Source of the DNA: Desulfobulbaceae bacterium
Lineage (GTDB): Bacteria > Desulfobacterota > Desulfobulbia > Desulfobulbales > SURF-16
Assembly (NCBI GenBank): GCA_024763115.1
Contig: JANTGB010000051.1
Span: forward strand, 1-10,745
Length of the DNA: 10,745 nucleotides
Reading direction: 5' to 3'
Part shown: positions 1 through 7,800 of the stretch, one piece after another
How positions within the stretch are numbered: the stretch's first letter is position 1
How the letters are laid out: each line of letters opens with the position of its first letter
The notes under the pieces: generated by a model
Told to the model about the DNA's origin: nothing
The model's input: the letters and a program-made list of their open reading frames with translations, nothing else
Database searches by the model: none
Position numbers and translations under genes: made by a program

Positions 1-73
1 TAGCAGGGCTACGTTGAGGATTTTGTGACATGAAGAGCGGCTGAATATGTGATACAGTTAGGATGCGAAAATG

Positions 74-124
74 GTAAGTTATTTTTTACCGAGCCCTTAG
101 GACGCTTACCCCATGAGTAGTTAC
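74..124 (+). repeat. Dispersed intergenic repeat, copy A
   Basis: The part at 97-124 reads TTAGGACGCTTACC followed by CCATGAGTAGTTAC. It matches 648-674 almost base for base, and also the reverse complement of 4259-4285. Just upstream, GGTAA (73-77) and TTACC (86-90) could pair as a small stem. The copy ends four bases before the stop codon of the minus-strand gene at 128. Nothing else in 1-127 looks coding: every frame is interrupted and no start with a ribosome binding site is visible. The true left border of the repeat is uncertain. Confidence 0.6.
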
Positions 125-127
125 AAC

Positions 128-388
128 TCAGGCGTAAATAAAGACATACTCCCGGTCATTGATGATTATTTTAATTCGTCCTCCATGATTTTCACCATAT
201 ACCTCCCAGCCCGGCGCGCCTTTTATTTCACAACGCACCGCAGCAGGGGAATGTTTTTCTTTTTTCCGGTCATACCAGGAGATCAGCATGGCTGACTCAT
301 TATCCTTTTTCGCCGGTATTTCGGCTATGGCCCGGGCCGTATCATAATCAAGCTCAGGATTATCTATATTTATGTTGACGGTTTCCAT
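128..388 (-). CDS. AF1514-family (DUF5619-like) small protein
   Basis: This encodes 86 residues beginning METVNINIDNPELDYDTARA and ending DREYVFIYA. The pattern of an acidic start, LDYDTARAIA, then LISWYDRKKEKHSP, a central cysteine (RCEIKG), PGWEVYGENHGG and a final beta strand resembles the AF1514 family, named after an Archaeoglobus fulgidus protein and found in sulfate-reducing bacteria. This is recognition from memory, not a search. The family has no established function. The protein is acidic, soluble and alpha/beta in character, with no signal peptide or membrane segment. A longer reading starting at 424 (98 residues) is possible, but only the ATG at 388 has a good Shine-Dalgarno site (AGGTG, 394-398, five bases upstream). 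A TATACT hexamer on the minus strand at 412-407 could be a -10 box, though it lies very close to the start and has no good -35. The gene stands alone between repeats. Confidence 0.7.
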   Translation of the reverse strand: METVNINIDNPELDYDTARAIAEIPAKKDNESAMLISWYDRKKEKHSPAAVRCEIKGAPGWEVYGENHGGRIKIIINDREYVFIYA

Positions 389-393
389 AATTT

Positions 394-398
394 CACCT
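394..398 (-). promoter_or_regulatory. Ribosome binding site fixing the AF1514-like start
   Basis: On the minus strand AGGTG is followed by AAATT and then the ATG at 388. No comparable site precedes the upstream ATG at 424, so the 86-residue form is preferred. Confidence 0.6.
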
Positions 399-515
399 GT
401 TTTGTAAGTATAGAGCAAAAACATTTAATAATTTATCTTGTCACTATCCCCGGTTTGTAATAATTTAGGGCTCGTTTGAAAAATAATTTCACATTCCGGG
501 GCACAATCCAAGCAT

Positions 516-626
516 TTAGGCGCTTAAAACCATTGTCTAAACAATTCTGATGACGAAAATCTATCGGAGTCTCCCTCCGGTCGCTTACCTGCACCCTGCA
601 GGTAAGCGCAGACTCCGAGCAGTTAC
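516..626 (+). repeat. Mosaic dispersed repeat with long hairpin
   Basis: This intergenic block is built from pieces seen elsewhere in the window. TTAGGCGCTTA (516-526) is identical to the reverse complement of 4275-4285. The 28 bases at 546-573 match 8622-8649 with one difference. GGTAAGCGCAGACTCCGA (601-618) matches the reverse complement of the left arm of the 4048-4177 element with one difference. The block ends in GAGCAGTTAC (617-626), the shared family end. Its core at 565-617 is a strong hairpin, annotated separately. The remaining intergenic sequence at 389-515 is AT-rich and shows nothing I can name. Confidence 0.65.
565..617. repeat. Extended hairpin inside the repeat
   Basis: A perfect 12-bp stem, CGCTTACCTGCA (582-593) against TGCAGGTAAGCG (597-608), has a CCC loop. 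It is enclosed by an outer 8-bp stem, CGGAGTCT (565-572) against AGACTCCG (610-617), with an asymmetric internal loop. There is no T-run after it, so it is not a typical intrinsic terminator. It lies 104 bp upstream of the hydantoinase-family gene. Confidence 0.7.
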
Positions 627-647
627 AAATACAGAGGTTTGCACTCA

Positions 648-688
648 TTAGGTGCTTACCCTATGAGTAGTTACGGCTGAACAGTTAC
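648..688 (+). repeat. Dispersed intergenic repeat, copy B
   Basis: The segment 648-674 (TTAGGTGCTTACC then CTATGAGTAGTTAC) is nearly the same as 97-124 and as the reverse complement of 4259-4285. It is followed directly by a second, slightly altered end motif TGAACAGTTAC at 678-688. The copy ends 32 bases before the next start codon, so it probably lies in that gene's leader. Confidence 0.65.
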
Positions 689-720
689 TTTAATTTACTA
701 TTTTTACAACAACAATAAGC

Positions 721-2373
721 ATGGCTGAACAAAATAAAAAATATGGAATAGGAATTGATACCGGCGGCACCTTTACTGATGTTGTTCTGGTTGACCTGGA
801 ATACAATAAGGTCGTGGCGGCGACTAAAAAAGCCACCACCCATTATAATCTCAGTATAGGCATAGGGGCCGGACTGGAAAAAATTTTATCCGCCGGCGCA
901 GTCAGGCCCGCAGATATTGAGAAAATAGCAGTCTCGACAACTTTGGCTACTAATGCCGTGGTTGAGGGTAAAGGAGCAAAGGTGGGTCTGCTGGTGCTGG
1001 GCGGAGTAAAATCATTTGTTTTACCCATTGCCCTGACAAGATATCTCCATGGAGGTCATAATCATCTAGGCGAAGAGGAGCATCCTCTGGAGATGGAGGA
1101 GCTTATCGATCATATTGCCGACTTGAAGGATTATGTCCAGGCCTATGCTGTGAGCGCGGCCATGAGCATAAAAAATCCTACTCACGAAAAGGTTGTGGAA
1201 AAGGCTGTCAGCCTGATTGATCCCGGCAAACCGGTTTTCTGTTCATATCGAATCAGCGACCGGCCCGGAGTTCGCGAACGGGCGGCTACCGCAGTATTAA
1301 ATGCCAGGCTGATGCCGGTGATGATTGATTTTTTTGCCGGTATGCGCCTTGCCCTGGGAAAGCTTGATCTAACCCACAAGGTAGAAATTATCAAGGGTGA
1401 TGCCACGCCGATGAAGATGGATGATGCGGTAAAAAATGCTGCCGCTACCTTTGCCAGCGGCCCGGCGGCAACTGCCTTTTATGGGGCTTCCTGTTCCAAT
1501 GAAAAAGACGCGCTCATTGTTGACGTAGGCGGCACCACCACAGATATAACCATGATTCGCCGGGGCAAGCCCACCATTGACCAGGAGGGCAGCATGATCG
1601 GTGAATGGCAGACTCATGTGGATGCGGTGGAGATGTTTACCTGCGGTATTGGTGGTGACAGTCATGTTATCCTGGACGGAAACGGGCGCTTGACAGTAGG
1701 GCCGGGCCGGGTTGCGCCCCTGTCCTTATCCACTGACACCCCGGCTCCCGACTGGCTCGGCCCCGACCTCAAATCCCAGTGCATTTCCCTGCTTCCGGGC
1801 CTGGATGAGAAAATTATCAAAAGTGATCCCATCCTGCAATTTATTGACGATAACGGTCCGACAACCCCGGCGGCCATCAAAGAAAACTTTAATATTGCGG
1901 AAATTACTCTGCTGAAGAAGATTGATGATTTTGTCCGGACCCAGACTGTTATCGGCGCGGGTTTTACCCCGACCGACGCCCTGCATGTTTCGGGCAAGCT
2001 GAAAATCGGTAACCCGGAACCGGCTCGCCGGGGCGCGGCTGTCATGGGCGAAGTAATGAACATTACCCCGGAGGAATTCTGTCGGCAGGTTATTAATGCC
2101 GCTGAAGAGAAAATTGTTGATGCCCTCTTGGAATATATTCTTAGAGTTGAGACCGGTAAGGGGCTGGAAGGAGTTTTTCCGGATTATCGCAATAATAAGG
2201 TAGTCGGCATATCTTTTTCACTGAAAATTCCCCTTATCGGCATTGGCGCCGCAGCCCGCTGCCTGCTGCCCGGTGTTGCGGAAAAATTACGGACAAAAGC
2301 AGTTTTTCCGGATTATTATGAAGTAGGCAATGCCCTGGGAGCCTTGCTGGTCAGTGGGAAGGAATCCGCTTAA
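721..2373 (+). CDS. Hydantoinase/oxoprolinase-family protein (HyuA-type)
   Basis: This 550-residue protein belongs to the hydantoinase A / 5-oxoprolinase / acetone carboxylase-beta superfamily, whose members have the actin-like ATPase (ASKHA) fold and use ATP to activate a cyclic amide or carbonyl substrate. Visible motifs are GIDTGGTFTD (11-20, phosphate-1 loop), VSTTLATNAVVEGKG (71-85), KGDATPMKMDDA (225-236), ASGPAATA (245-252), IVDVGGTTTDI (266-276, second phosphate loop), CGIGGDSHV (308-316), and near the end GIGAAARCLLPG (507-518) and GNALGALL (536-543). The length suits the compact stand-alone forms rather than the roughly 700-residue HyuA or 1,300-residue oxoprolinase. No HyuB partner or substrate pathway gene is nearby, so the substrate cannot be stated. 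There is no clear Shine-Dalgarno sequence before the ATG, but it is the only start that keeps the GIDTGG motif near the N terminus. Confidence 0.9.
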   Translation: MAEQNKKYGIGIDTGGTFTDVVLVDLEYNKVVAATKKATTHYNLSIGIGAGLEKILSAGAVRPADIEKIAVSTTLATNAVVEGKGAKVGLLVLGGVKSFVLPIALTRYLHGGHNHLGEEEHPLEMEELIDHIADLKDYVQAYAVSAAMSIKNPTHEKVVEKAVSLIDPGKPVFCSYRISDRPGVRERAATAVLNARLMPVMIDFFAGMRLALGKLDLTHKVEIIKGDATPMKMDDAVKNAAATFASGPAATAFYGASCSNEKDALIVDVGGTTTDITMIRRGKPTIDQEGSMIGEWQTHVDAVEMFTCGIGGDSHVILDGNGRLTVGPGRVAPLSLSTDTPAPDWLGPDLKSQCISLLPGLDEKIIKSDPILQFIDDNGPTTPAAIKENFNIAEITLLKKIDDFVRTQTVIGAGFTPTDALHVSGKLKIGNPEPARRGAAVMGEVMNITPEEFCRQVINAAEEKIVDALLEYILRVETGKGLEGVFPDYRNNKVVGISFSLKIPLIGIGAAARCLLPGVAEKLRTKAVFPDYYEVGNALGALLVSGKESA

Positions 2374-2391
2374 CCTACGGAATTGTCATAG

Positions 2392-2601
2392 CTGAACAGT
2401 CCTGTAAAGATCGTGACTTGGCTCATATCCTCTATCAATAAGTCTGTTGATTTAATAGGATTTTCGTTCGAGGTCAAGGCATACGGAAAAATTTACCATA
2501 TGCATTTACTTGATATTCCGAGGATAAATTTTTCAGGGCAAGGCCGAAGTGTCTGCCTGACGGTGGAGATTACGGCCGGATAGCCGGAATTTGTAGCAGC
2601 T
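2392..2601 (+). other. Open in-frame stretch ahead of the 480-residue gene, interrupted by one TAG
   Basis: The reading frame of the next gene is open from just after the TAG at 2389-2391 down to a single TAG at 2581-2583, then continues into the gene. The piece before the stop reads plausibly as protein (for example VDLIGFSFEVKAYGKIYHMH and, just before the amber codon, CLTVEITAG), and the codons after it give PEFVAA before the assigned Met. Possible starts are GTG at 2413 and ATG at 2500; neither has a good ribosome binding site. It may be chance, a degraded N-terminal extension, a sequencing error at the amber codon, or recoding. I see no promoter, RNA gene or repeat that otherwise explains this spacer, except a partial GCTGAACAGT at 2391-2400 resembling the repeat-end motif. 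Confidence 0.35.
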
Positions 2602-4044
2602 ATGCAAGATCTGAACAATACCCTTGAAAAAATAAAAAAATTTCTGGATCGTTGCCGTAAAGAGGCAAACTTATCACTTGATGATGCTGTGGCGGCCCAA
2701 TGGGAAAAGGTTGATTTTGTATCCCTTGAATATTTGCTGGTTGATTTAGGCATCAAGGCAAATCCGGATGTGGAATGTAAACAGTATTCTAAAAAAGCCG
2801 AAAAAATTATTAAAAAATTAGATATCAGGGAAATTGAACTGGGAAATGTCGAAGCGGATATAAGGCTGAGTTCCGTTAATTATGAAAAAGCAAAAATGGA
2901 AGCTCAGGAACTTGCAGTAAAATGCCGGAGCCTGGAATCACTGCTGGCTGAAATGCTTGGACATCGGGAAAAATTACACAATTCAGCTTCAATAATTAAA
3001 GATAATCTTGGCCCGCACACCCTTATAGGTCTGGCTGAAAAGCGTATAGAACCAAAAAGCAGGGAGTCCTTTAAAATCGGCTATAAGCATTACCTGATTG
3101 TTTCCGGTGAAAAAGGGGAGGCAGGCAATAATGCTACTCTGAAAGAATATTTCCAGGCCGTGTCTGTGCTGCAAAAAAGAATTAGTAAAATCGAACTGCC
3201 GGAACTGCCACCCATAATAAAATATATTATTCAACAGCAGATAGACATCTGCTATGAAGCCGGCAGCATGATTAAAATTTTTCTTGATTTTTGCGGTGAA
3301 TCATTCCGGGAGGAATTAGAGAAAATTAACAATTTTAAAAAAAAACTGGAAGAACTGAGTCGTAAAAATATTCCAGATATTATTGACAATACCGAGGAAC
3401 AGGCAGATGTTTTAGCCCAAATTATACGCAATTTTTTTTATAAATCATACCTGATCAAGGAGCTTGTCAAAGTTGAAATGCTGCTGGATAATCTCCGGCA
3501 TTTCCTTCATCTTTTCAAGGGGGATTGTTTGAAAAATTTGAACGGGGAGCTCAGTGCGTCTGACTCGGCGCTTAATCCTGATGCGCTTGCCGATCAATTT
3601 AGCGTTGAATATTTTTCCGGGCTGAAAGGAGTGATCAGAATGCTCAAACTTCTTTATGGCTCCCTGAAAGGCCAAAAAACAATCAGCGAGATCGAATTGC
3701 AGGAAAAATTAAGTACGATAATAAGGACCTGTTTCTTCTATTCCTGCGACGAACAAGATGCTGCTGAAAAAATAAGCAATTTTATAAACGGTCATCTTGA
3801 GGGATATCAACAGCCATTTCCCCATGACGAATTGGCTGAGAGAGCAAAAAAAGCAATCAAGGCCTATAGCGAAGCAGTGGAAAAATATATTTATCATATC
3901 ATGATAAATCCACTGCCGACGGAAAATGGAGTAGATGACGATCAGTCGAAACCTCGTCCAATTTCTCTGGGAAGATTGATAGGTAAAATAGAGGCGAGAA
4001 CAGCGGTTTTGGCCAAAATTCAGCATGAACAGGAACAAACATAA
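2602..4044 (+). CDS. Uncharacterised helical, partly coiled-coil protein
   Basis: I do not recognise this 480-residue protein. It is almost entirely predicted-helical in character, rich in Lys, Glu, Leu and Ile, with no signal peptide and no convincing membrane segment, so it is probably cytoplasmic. Residues about 60-125 have heptad-like spacing, and a second charged helical run lies at about 235-255 (REELEKINNFKKKLEELSRK). Both may form coiled coils. Cysteines are scattered (18, 59, 108 and others) with no metal-binding arrangement. No catalytic motif stands out. The ATG at 2602 lacks a Shine-Dalgarno sequence and the frame is open upstream except for one TAG, so the N terminus is doubtful. 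The base composition is more AT-rich than the preceding gene. The stop codon at 4042-4044 lies inside one of the 7-bp direct repeats flanking the element at 4048-4177, so an insertion may have occurred exactly at the gene's end. Confidence 0.75.
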   Translation: MQDLNNTLEKIKKFLDRCRKEANLSLDDAVAAQWEKVDFVSLEYLLVDLGIKANPDVECKQYSKKAEKIIKKLDIREIELGNVEADIRLSSVNYEKAKMEAQELAVKCRSLESLLAEMLGHREKLHNSASIIKDNLGPHTLIGLAEKRIEPKSRESFKIGYKHYLIVSGEKGEAGNNATLKEYFQAVSVLQKRISKIELPELPPIIKYIIQQQIDICYEAGSMIKIFLDFCGESFREELEKINNFKKKLEELSRKNIPDIIDNTEEQADVLAQIIRNFFYKSYLIKELVKVEMLLDNLRHFLHLFKGDCLKNLNGELSASDSALNPDALADQFSVEYFSGLKGVIRMLKLLYGSLKGQKTISEIELQEKLSTIIRTCFFYSCDEQDAAEKISNFINGHLEGYQQPFPHDELAERAKKAIKAYSEAVEKYIYHIMINPLPTENGVDDDQSKPRPISLGRLIGKIEARTAVLAKIQHEQEQT

Positions 4045-4184
4045 AACGTAACTGCTCACAGGGCGCCGCATATTCGGAGTCTTCGCTTACCTGCGCGATC
4101 AAAACCGGCGCAGTATACTAGTGCTATGTAAGACAGGCTGATCGCGGAAAGATTCGGTGCCCTGTGAGAGCAGTTACCATAAAA
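4040..4184. repeat. MITE-like 130-bp inverted-repeat element with flanking 7-bp direct repeats
   Basis: The left end at 4048 reads GTAACTGCTCACAGGGC and the right end at 4177, read inward on the other strand, gives the same sequence with a 2-base insertion (GTAACTGCTCTCACAGGGC). A second pair of inverted arms, CGCGATCA (4094-4101) and TGATCGCG (4139-4146), lies inside. CATAAAA occurs directly outside both ends (4040-4046 and 4178-4184), as expected for a target-site duplication, although the exact borders can shift by one base and the AT-rich motif could recur by chance. The element is non-coding. The first 65 or so bases inward from 4177 are recognisably similar to 8551-8615. Confidence 0.6.
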
Positions 4185-4201
4185 TTTGATTACTCAGTTG
4201 A

Positions 4202-4230
4202 TTGACAAAGGGGATAATCATTTGTATCGT
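4202..4230 (+). promoter_or_regulatory. Candidate sigma-70-type promoter for the FKBP gene
   Basis: TTGACA at 4202-4207 is a perfect -35 hexamer. After 17 bases comes TATCGT (4225-4230), a modest -10 matching four of six positions. Transcription would begin near 4237, giving a leader of about 120 bases that contains the repeat copies at 4259-4316. The weak -10 limits confidence. Confidence 0.4.
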
Positions 4231-4258
4231 TTTGTCCTGCAAGTTTATTTCTATATTG

Positions 4259-4316
4259 GTAACTACTCACGGGATAAGCGCCTAACTTCGCTAACCACCG
4301 TAATTGTAACTGCTCA
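4259..4316 (-). repeat. Dispersed intergenic repeat, copy C plus an extra end motif
   Basis: Reverse-complemented, 4259-4285 reads TTAGGCGCTTATCC then CGTGAGTAGTTAC, matching copies A (97-124) and B (648-674). A second family end, GTAACTGCTCA, follows in the same orientation at 4306-4316. Both lie between the candidate promoter and the ribosome binding site of the FKBP gene. Confidence 0.65.
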
Positions 4317-4336
4317 TTAATGGCTTAAAGTATTAC

Positions 4337-4346
4337 AGGAAGGGGG
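4337..4346 (+). promoter_or_regulatory. Ribosome binding site for the FKBP gene
   Basis: AGGAAGGGGG abuts the ATG at 4347, which is too close for that codon to be used, but is well placed for the in-frame ATG at 4356 nine bases further on. The later start is therefore preferred. Confidence 0.6.
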
Positions 4347-4355
4347 ATGTATTTA

Positions 4356-4811
4356 ATGGAAACTGCAAAAAACGGTGATATGGTAATTGTCCGCTATGAT
4401 GGTTTTTTGAAAGATGGTGAGCTTTTTGAGTCATCACAGGAAACAGGCCCCCTTGAATTTCAGCTCGGCGATAATACCGTGCTGGCCTGTTTCGACAAAG
4501 CCGTTATCGGTATGCGGGTTGGCGAATCCAGGGAAATAGTTCTGCAACCGGAAGAAGCTTACGGGCCGAAAAGGCCGGATCTTATTGATATATTCCCAAG
4601 ATCTTCATTTGCTCAGGAGATGGAAATAGAACCTGGTCAAGTCATTGGCATAACAATGGAAAAAGATGGAGAGGAGCATAAGATTCCGGCTTTAATTATC
4701 GAAATCAATGATAAAGGGGTAAAACTTGATTTTAATCATCCTCTGTCCGGTCAGGAAATAACCTATAAAATAACCCTGGATGCCATTAATGCCGGAAGTA
4801 ATTCCGGATGA
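4356..4811 (+). CDS. SlyD-like FKBP-type peptidyl-prolyl cis-trans isomerase
   Basis: The 151-residue protein (154 if the ATG at 4347 is used) is a short FKBP of the SlyD/FkpB type, which speeds proline isomerisation and acts as a cytoplasmic folding chaperone. The FKBP start VIVRYDGFLKDGELFESS (10-27), the loop with GPLEFQLGD (31-39), IGMRVGESREIVLQPEEAYG (51-70) and the returning strand with the hallmark LDFNHPLSGQ (124-133) are all visible. Residues about 71-120, including RPDLIDIF and a strand-rich segment to PALIIEI, form the inserted-in-flap chaperone domain between the two halves of the FKBP fold. There is no signal peptide, and the C terminus lacks the metal-binding histidine tail of Escherichia coli SlyD. 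The gene converges on the DUF748 gene with only 8 bp between the stop codons and no clear terminator. Confidence 0.9.
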   Translation: METAKNGDMVIVRYDGFLKDGELFESSQETGPLEFQLGDNTVLACFDKAVIGMRVGESREIVLQPEEAYGPKRPDLIDIFPRSSFAQEMEIEPGQVIGITMEKDGEEHKIPALIIEINDKGVKLDFNHPLSGQEITYKITLDAINAGSNSG

Positions 4812-4819
4812 CAACCTTG

Positions 4820-7800
4820 TTAAGGGTTTTCCAATACCACGGACATCATACATGAAACCCCTGATTGCCGCCCTGCTGTGTATAACGGCATAGCAGATTT
4901 GTTTGAAACTACGATAAAAATTCTTTCCGCCTCAATCGGACCATTTTTTATCAGATAATCTTTGACCACCTTTGCCCTGGCTGTCCCCAGCAGCTGGAGA
5001 TCATCATCGGAAATAACAATATGTTCATAAATTAGTTTTTTCATTTCCCCGGGCGGCAGTGATTTTAAAAGACCAAGAAAGTTTCGTGGTCGTTCAAAGG
5101 TTGCCGCCTTATAAGCCTTTTTAAGATATTTATTATATTCTTCAGGATTTATAACTACATCATCTACCTGGACAATGGGCTGAGCCTGTTTGGACATATC
5201 TTTAAATTTCCGTATTTTCAACTGCCTGTTAAAGCTACTGTCAATCATGGCGCTTCTATCTGTTTCCGGATCGAAAAAACCGGTTATCTCGAGCTTTAAG
5301 GCCGGATGATCATACATGGCCCCGGCAAGAGCAGATAATTCTTCACTATTTTTATTTACAGGCTCCACACTGCCTGGGACAAACTCCACAAAAATGAAAT
5401 CCTGATTATCGGGAAACAGGGAACCAAGCAGGGCAAAGGGCGATGTCGCCGCCTTGACAAGCAGATTTTTTATAACAGTAAAAATCACCCCGGCTACGGA
5501 AAATTCCGGATCATCCAGCTCTCCCGTAACCGGGATATCCAGTTCAATTTCTCCTGCCCTGTTTTTCAGCAGAGCTATAGCCGGCGATACCGGCAGACTG
5601 GTAGCTGTATCATTTTTTACAAAATCACCCAGGGTAATCTGATCAATAAAAGCCTTGTTGCTTGATTCGAGTTTTTTGTCTTTAATCTGATAATGGAGGT
5701 CAAGGTTCAGCTTGCCCTTGGTAAGCGGATAGCCGATAAATTTAACGGTATAGGGGGTCATGCCGGTAAGATCCACATCATGGAGCCCCACAGTAAAATC
5801 AGTATAAAAACTTTGTCGGGGATGAATTTTACCGGTTATAATCAGGGGGGAATATTGATCGAGCTTTGCTGTAAGGTTAATATCAGCCGCCACGTCTTTG
5901 CCGGATGAAAGTCCGGAAACCTGTCCCTCTATCTCATGTAACGAGGTGTTAAAAGGGGGAGAAACCTGCATATCCCTGAAAAATAATTGACTGTTGGTCA
6001 GCTTTACCCGGCCGATTTCAATCAGCGGCTCAGGGGCCGGGGGCGCGGAAGACGTGGTTATGTTTTTTCTGGAGCTTGAGCTGTTGTCTTCTTCGGCGAC
6101 AATCAGGTTTGCCGTATTCAAACGGCCATCTTTATCTATGCTGATAAAAGAGTCCAGCCCGTCAATTGCCAGCGTTTTCACCCCAATGCGCAGGGGAGAT
6201 GTGGTGATATTCAGGTCTTTTGCGTCAAATTTTTTCCAGGAGAGGATATTCTCACCATAAAGGTTAAGCAGAGAGAGGTTTTGGGTATCGACATTGCCGT
6301 GAAGTTTCAGCCTTACATCATCATCCTGGACGGCAAGGGACAAGGTTCCGGTTACTCCTCCGCTTCCTGAGCTGATTATGACATTGACCATGTCGTTCAG
6401 GTATGGTTGAGCGGCCTTGAAGGGCAGATCTTTTACCGCAATATCGAGGCTGAGGCTTAAAGGATCAAGCCCGGCGTTTCCTCCTATCCCGGCTGTCATG
6501 CTTTTGTTCAGCCGCAGATCAAGATCAACCCGACCTTTGTTGTTACGCTCATTACTTAGATCGCCGGCGGTAAAATTAAAATGATCCAGGACAAAACGGG
6601 CAGACTGCCCGGGAGTTTGATCAATAAAAATGCTGCTGAAGTTATTAAAGGCAATACTCTTTACCTGCAGCAGCCACTTGTCGTTATTTTCCTGATCAGC
6701 GTCAGGCTGAGCTCTGGTTAAATTTTCTTCCTGCTCTGTTTGAGTCAGGAAGTCCACAACATTAAGAGATCCGTCGGCCCGGCGGAAAAGCGGGATTACT
6801 CCGTCCCGGCTCCGACATTGACTGATTACCAGTTTACGCCCGGTCGGATCTACATCTATACCGCTTACGCTTAATCCGGGTATGATAATTTCTTCCTGCT
6901 TACGCTCGCCGGCAAGTGAAATGTCCTCCATGTCCAGACTGCCGTCGGTAATCAGGAGCATTTTGTTTTCGCTGAATTCAAAATCCGCCCTGATGTCGGT
7001 TCTGCGAGCCTTAAGTTTCGCGGCCAGGGCGCCCTGATAATAGGGGCGATATTTATCCACTTTGATGTTGTTGAGCGAAAGTTTACCTTTTGCCTGCATC
7101 GGCAGGGTGGAAAATGCTCCCTTGACGGAAATTTTCTCAGCGCTTTCGCTGGTTAAGGCAAGAATAAAATCAGCTGACCGCCCTTTAATGGAGCTGTAAT
7201 TTTTTATGTCCAGATCCATAGGGCTCAGGATGGTTTTAAACGGAGTTTCTCCTGCCCGGTCGCTGAAATTAATAGTGGCTCCGCTGATTTTTGCCTCTTT
7301 CAGGGTAAGCAGCAATGGTTTGGGGTCAGGAGAAGATGGTTGTTCTTTTTCAGCTGCCCCCGCCATGATGGTTGACAGGTTAAGCGAACCGTCCGGTAAA
7401 CGGTCAACCCACAGCACGGGTTTATTAAATAAAATATCGGCAAGATGAAATTCCTTACGGATAATATGGGCCTTGTCAATTTCCACCCGCAGTTCAGGAA
7501 AAGATATAAGCGGCTTTTTTGTCCGGTCGCGGATATCAACTTCCCGCAAGGCGACAACGCCCATGATTTTTACGGCAGGCCTGCCATCTTCGTGCTCCAT
7601 AAAGGTAATGGAAAGATTCAGATCAAGCAGGCCGCTTTCAATGATAATACCCAAGTCGTCTGGTAAGTATGCCTGGTATCTGGTCAGGTCGATATTACGG
7701 AAATTAAGGGTAAATTCAGATTGCCGTGAAGAGTGGAAGGGCTTGGTATCCCCCTTCATGCCGATTGCGGTACCGTTAATCACAGCATCAAAAGCCGGCT

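Noticed and set aside
113..295. 60-codon open frame on the plus strand
   Set aside because: It is antisense to the AF1514-like gene and starts inside a repeat copy.
433..648. 71-codon open frame on the minus strand
   Set aside because: It lies across the hairpin and repeat blocks, has no plausible ribosome binding site and its composition looks accidental.
97..674. CRISPR-like array from the recurring repeat units
   Set aside because: Copies are irregularly spaced, in both orientations and mosaic, without uniform spacers or cas genes.
4259..4316. Integron attC site, suggested by GCCTAAC in the repeat
   Set aside because: The matching GTTRRRY core and the paired inner boxes are missing, and no integrase or cassette-like array is seen.
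721..4811. An operon or new multi-gene system joining the hydantoinase, 480-residue and FKBP genes
   Set aside because: The gaps are over 200 and 300 bases, hold repeats and a candidate promoter, and the functions do not suggest a common pathway.
4812..4830. Shared terminator between the FKBP and DUF748 genes (AACCTT / AAGGGTT)
   Set aside because: The stem is short and imperfect, and most of it lies within the end of the DUF748 coding sequence.
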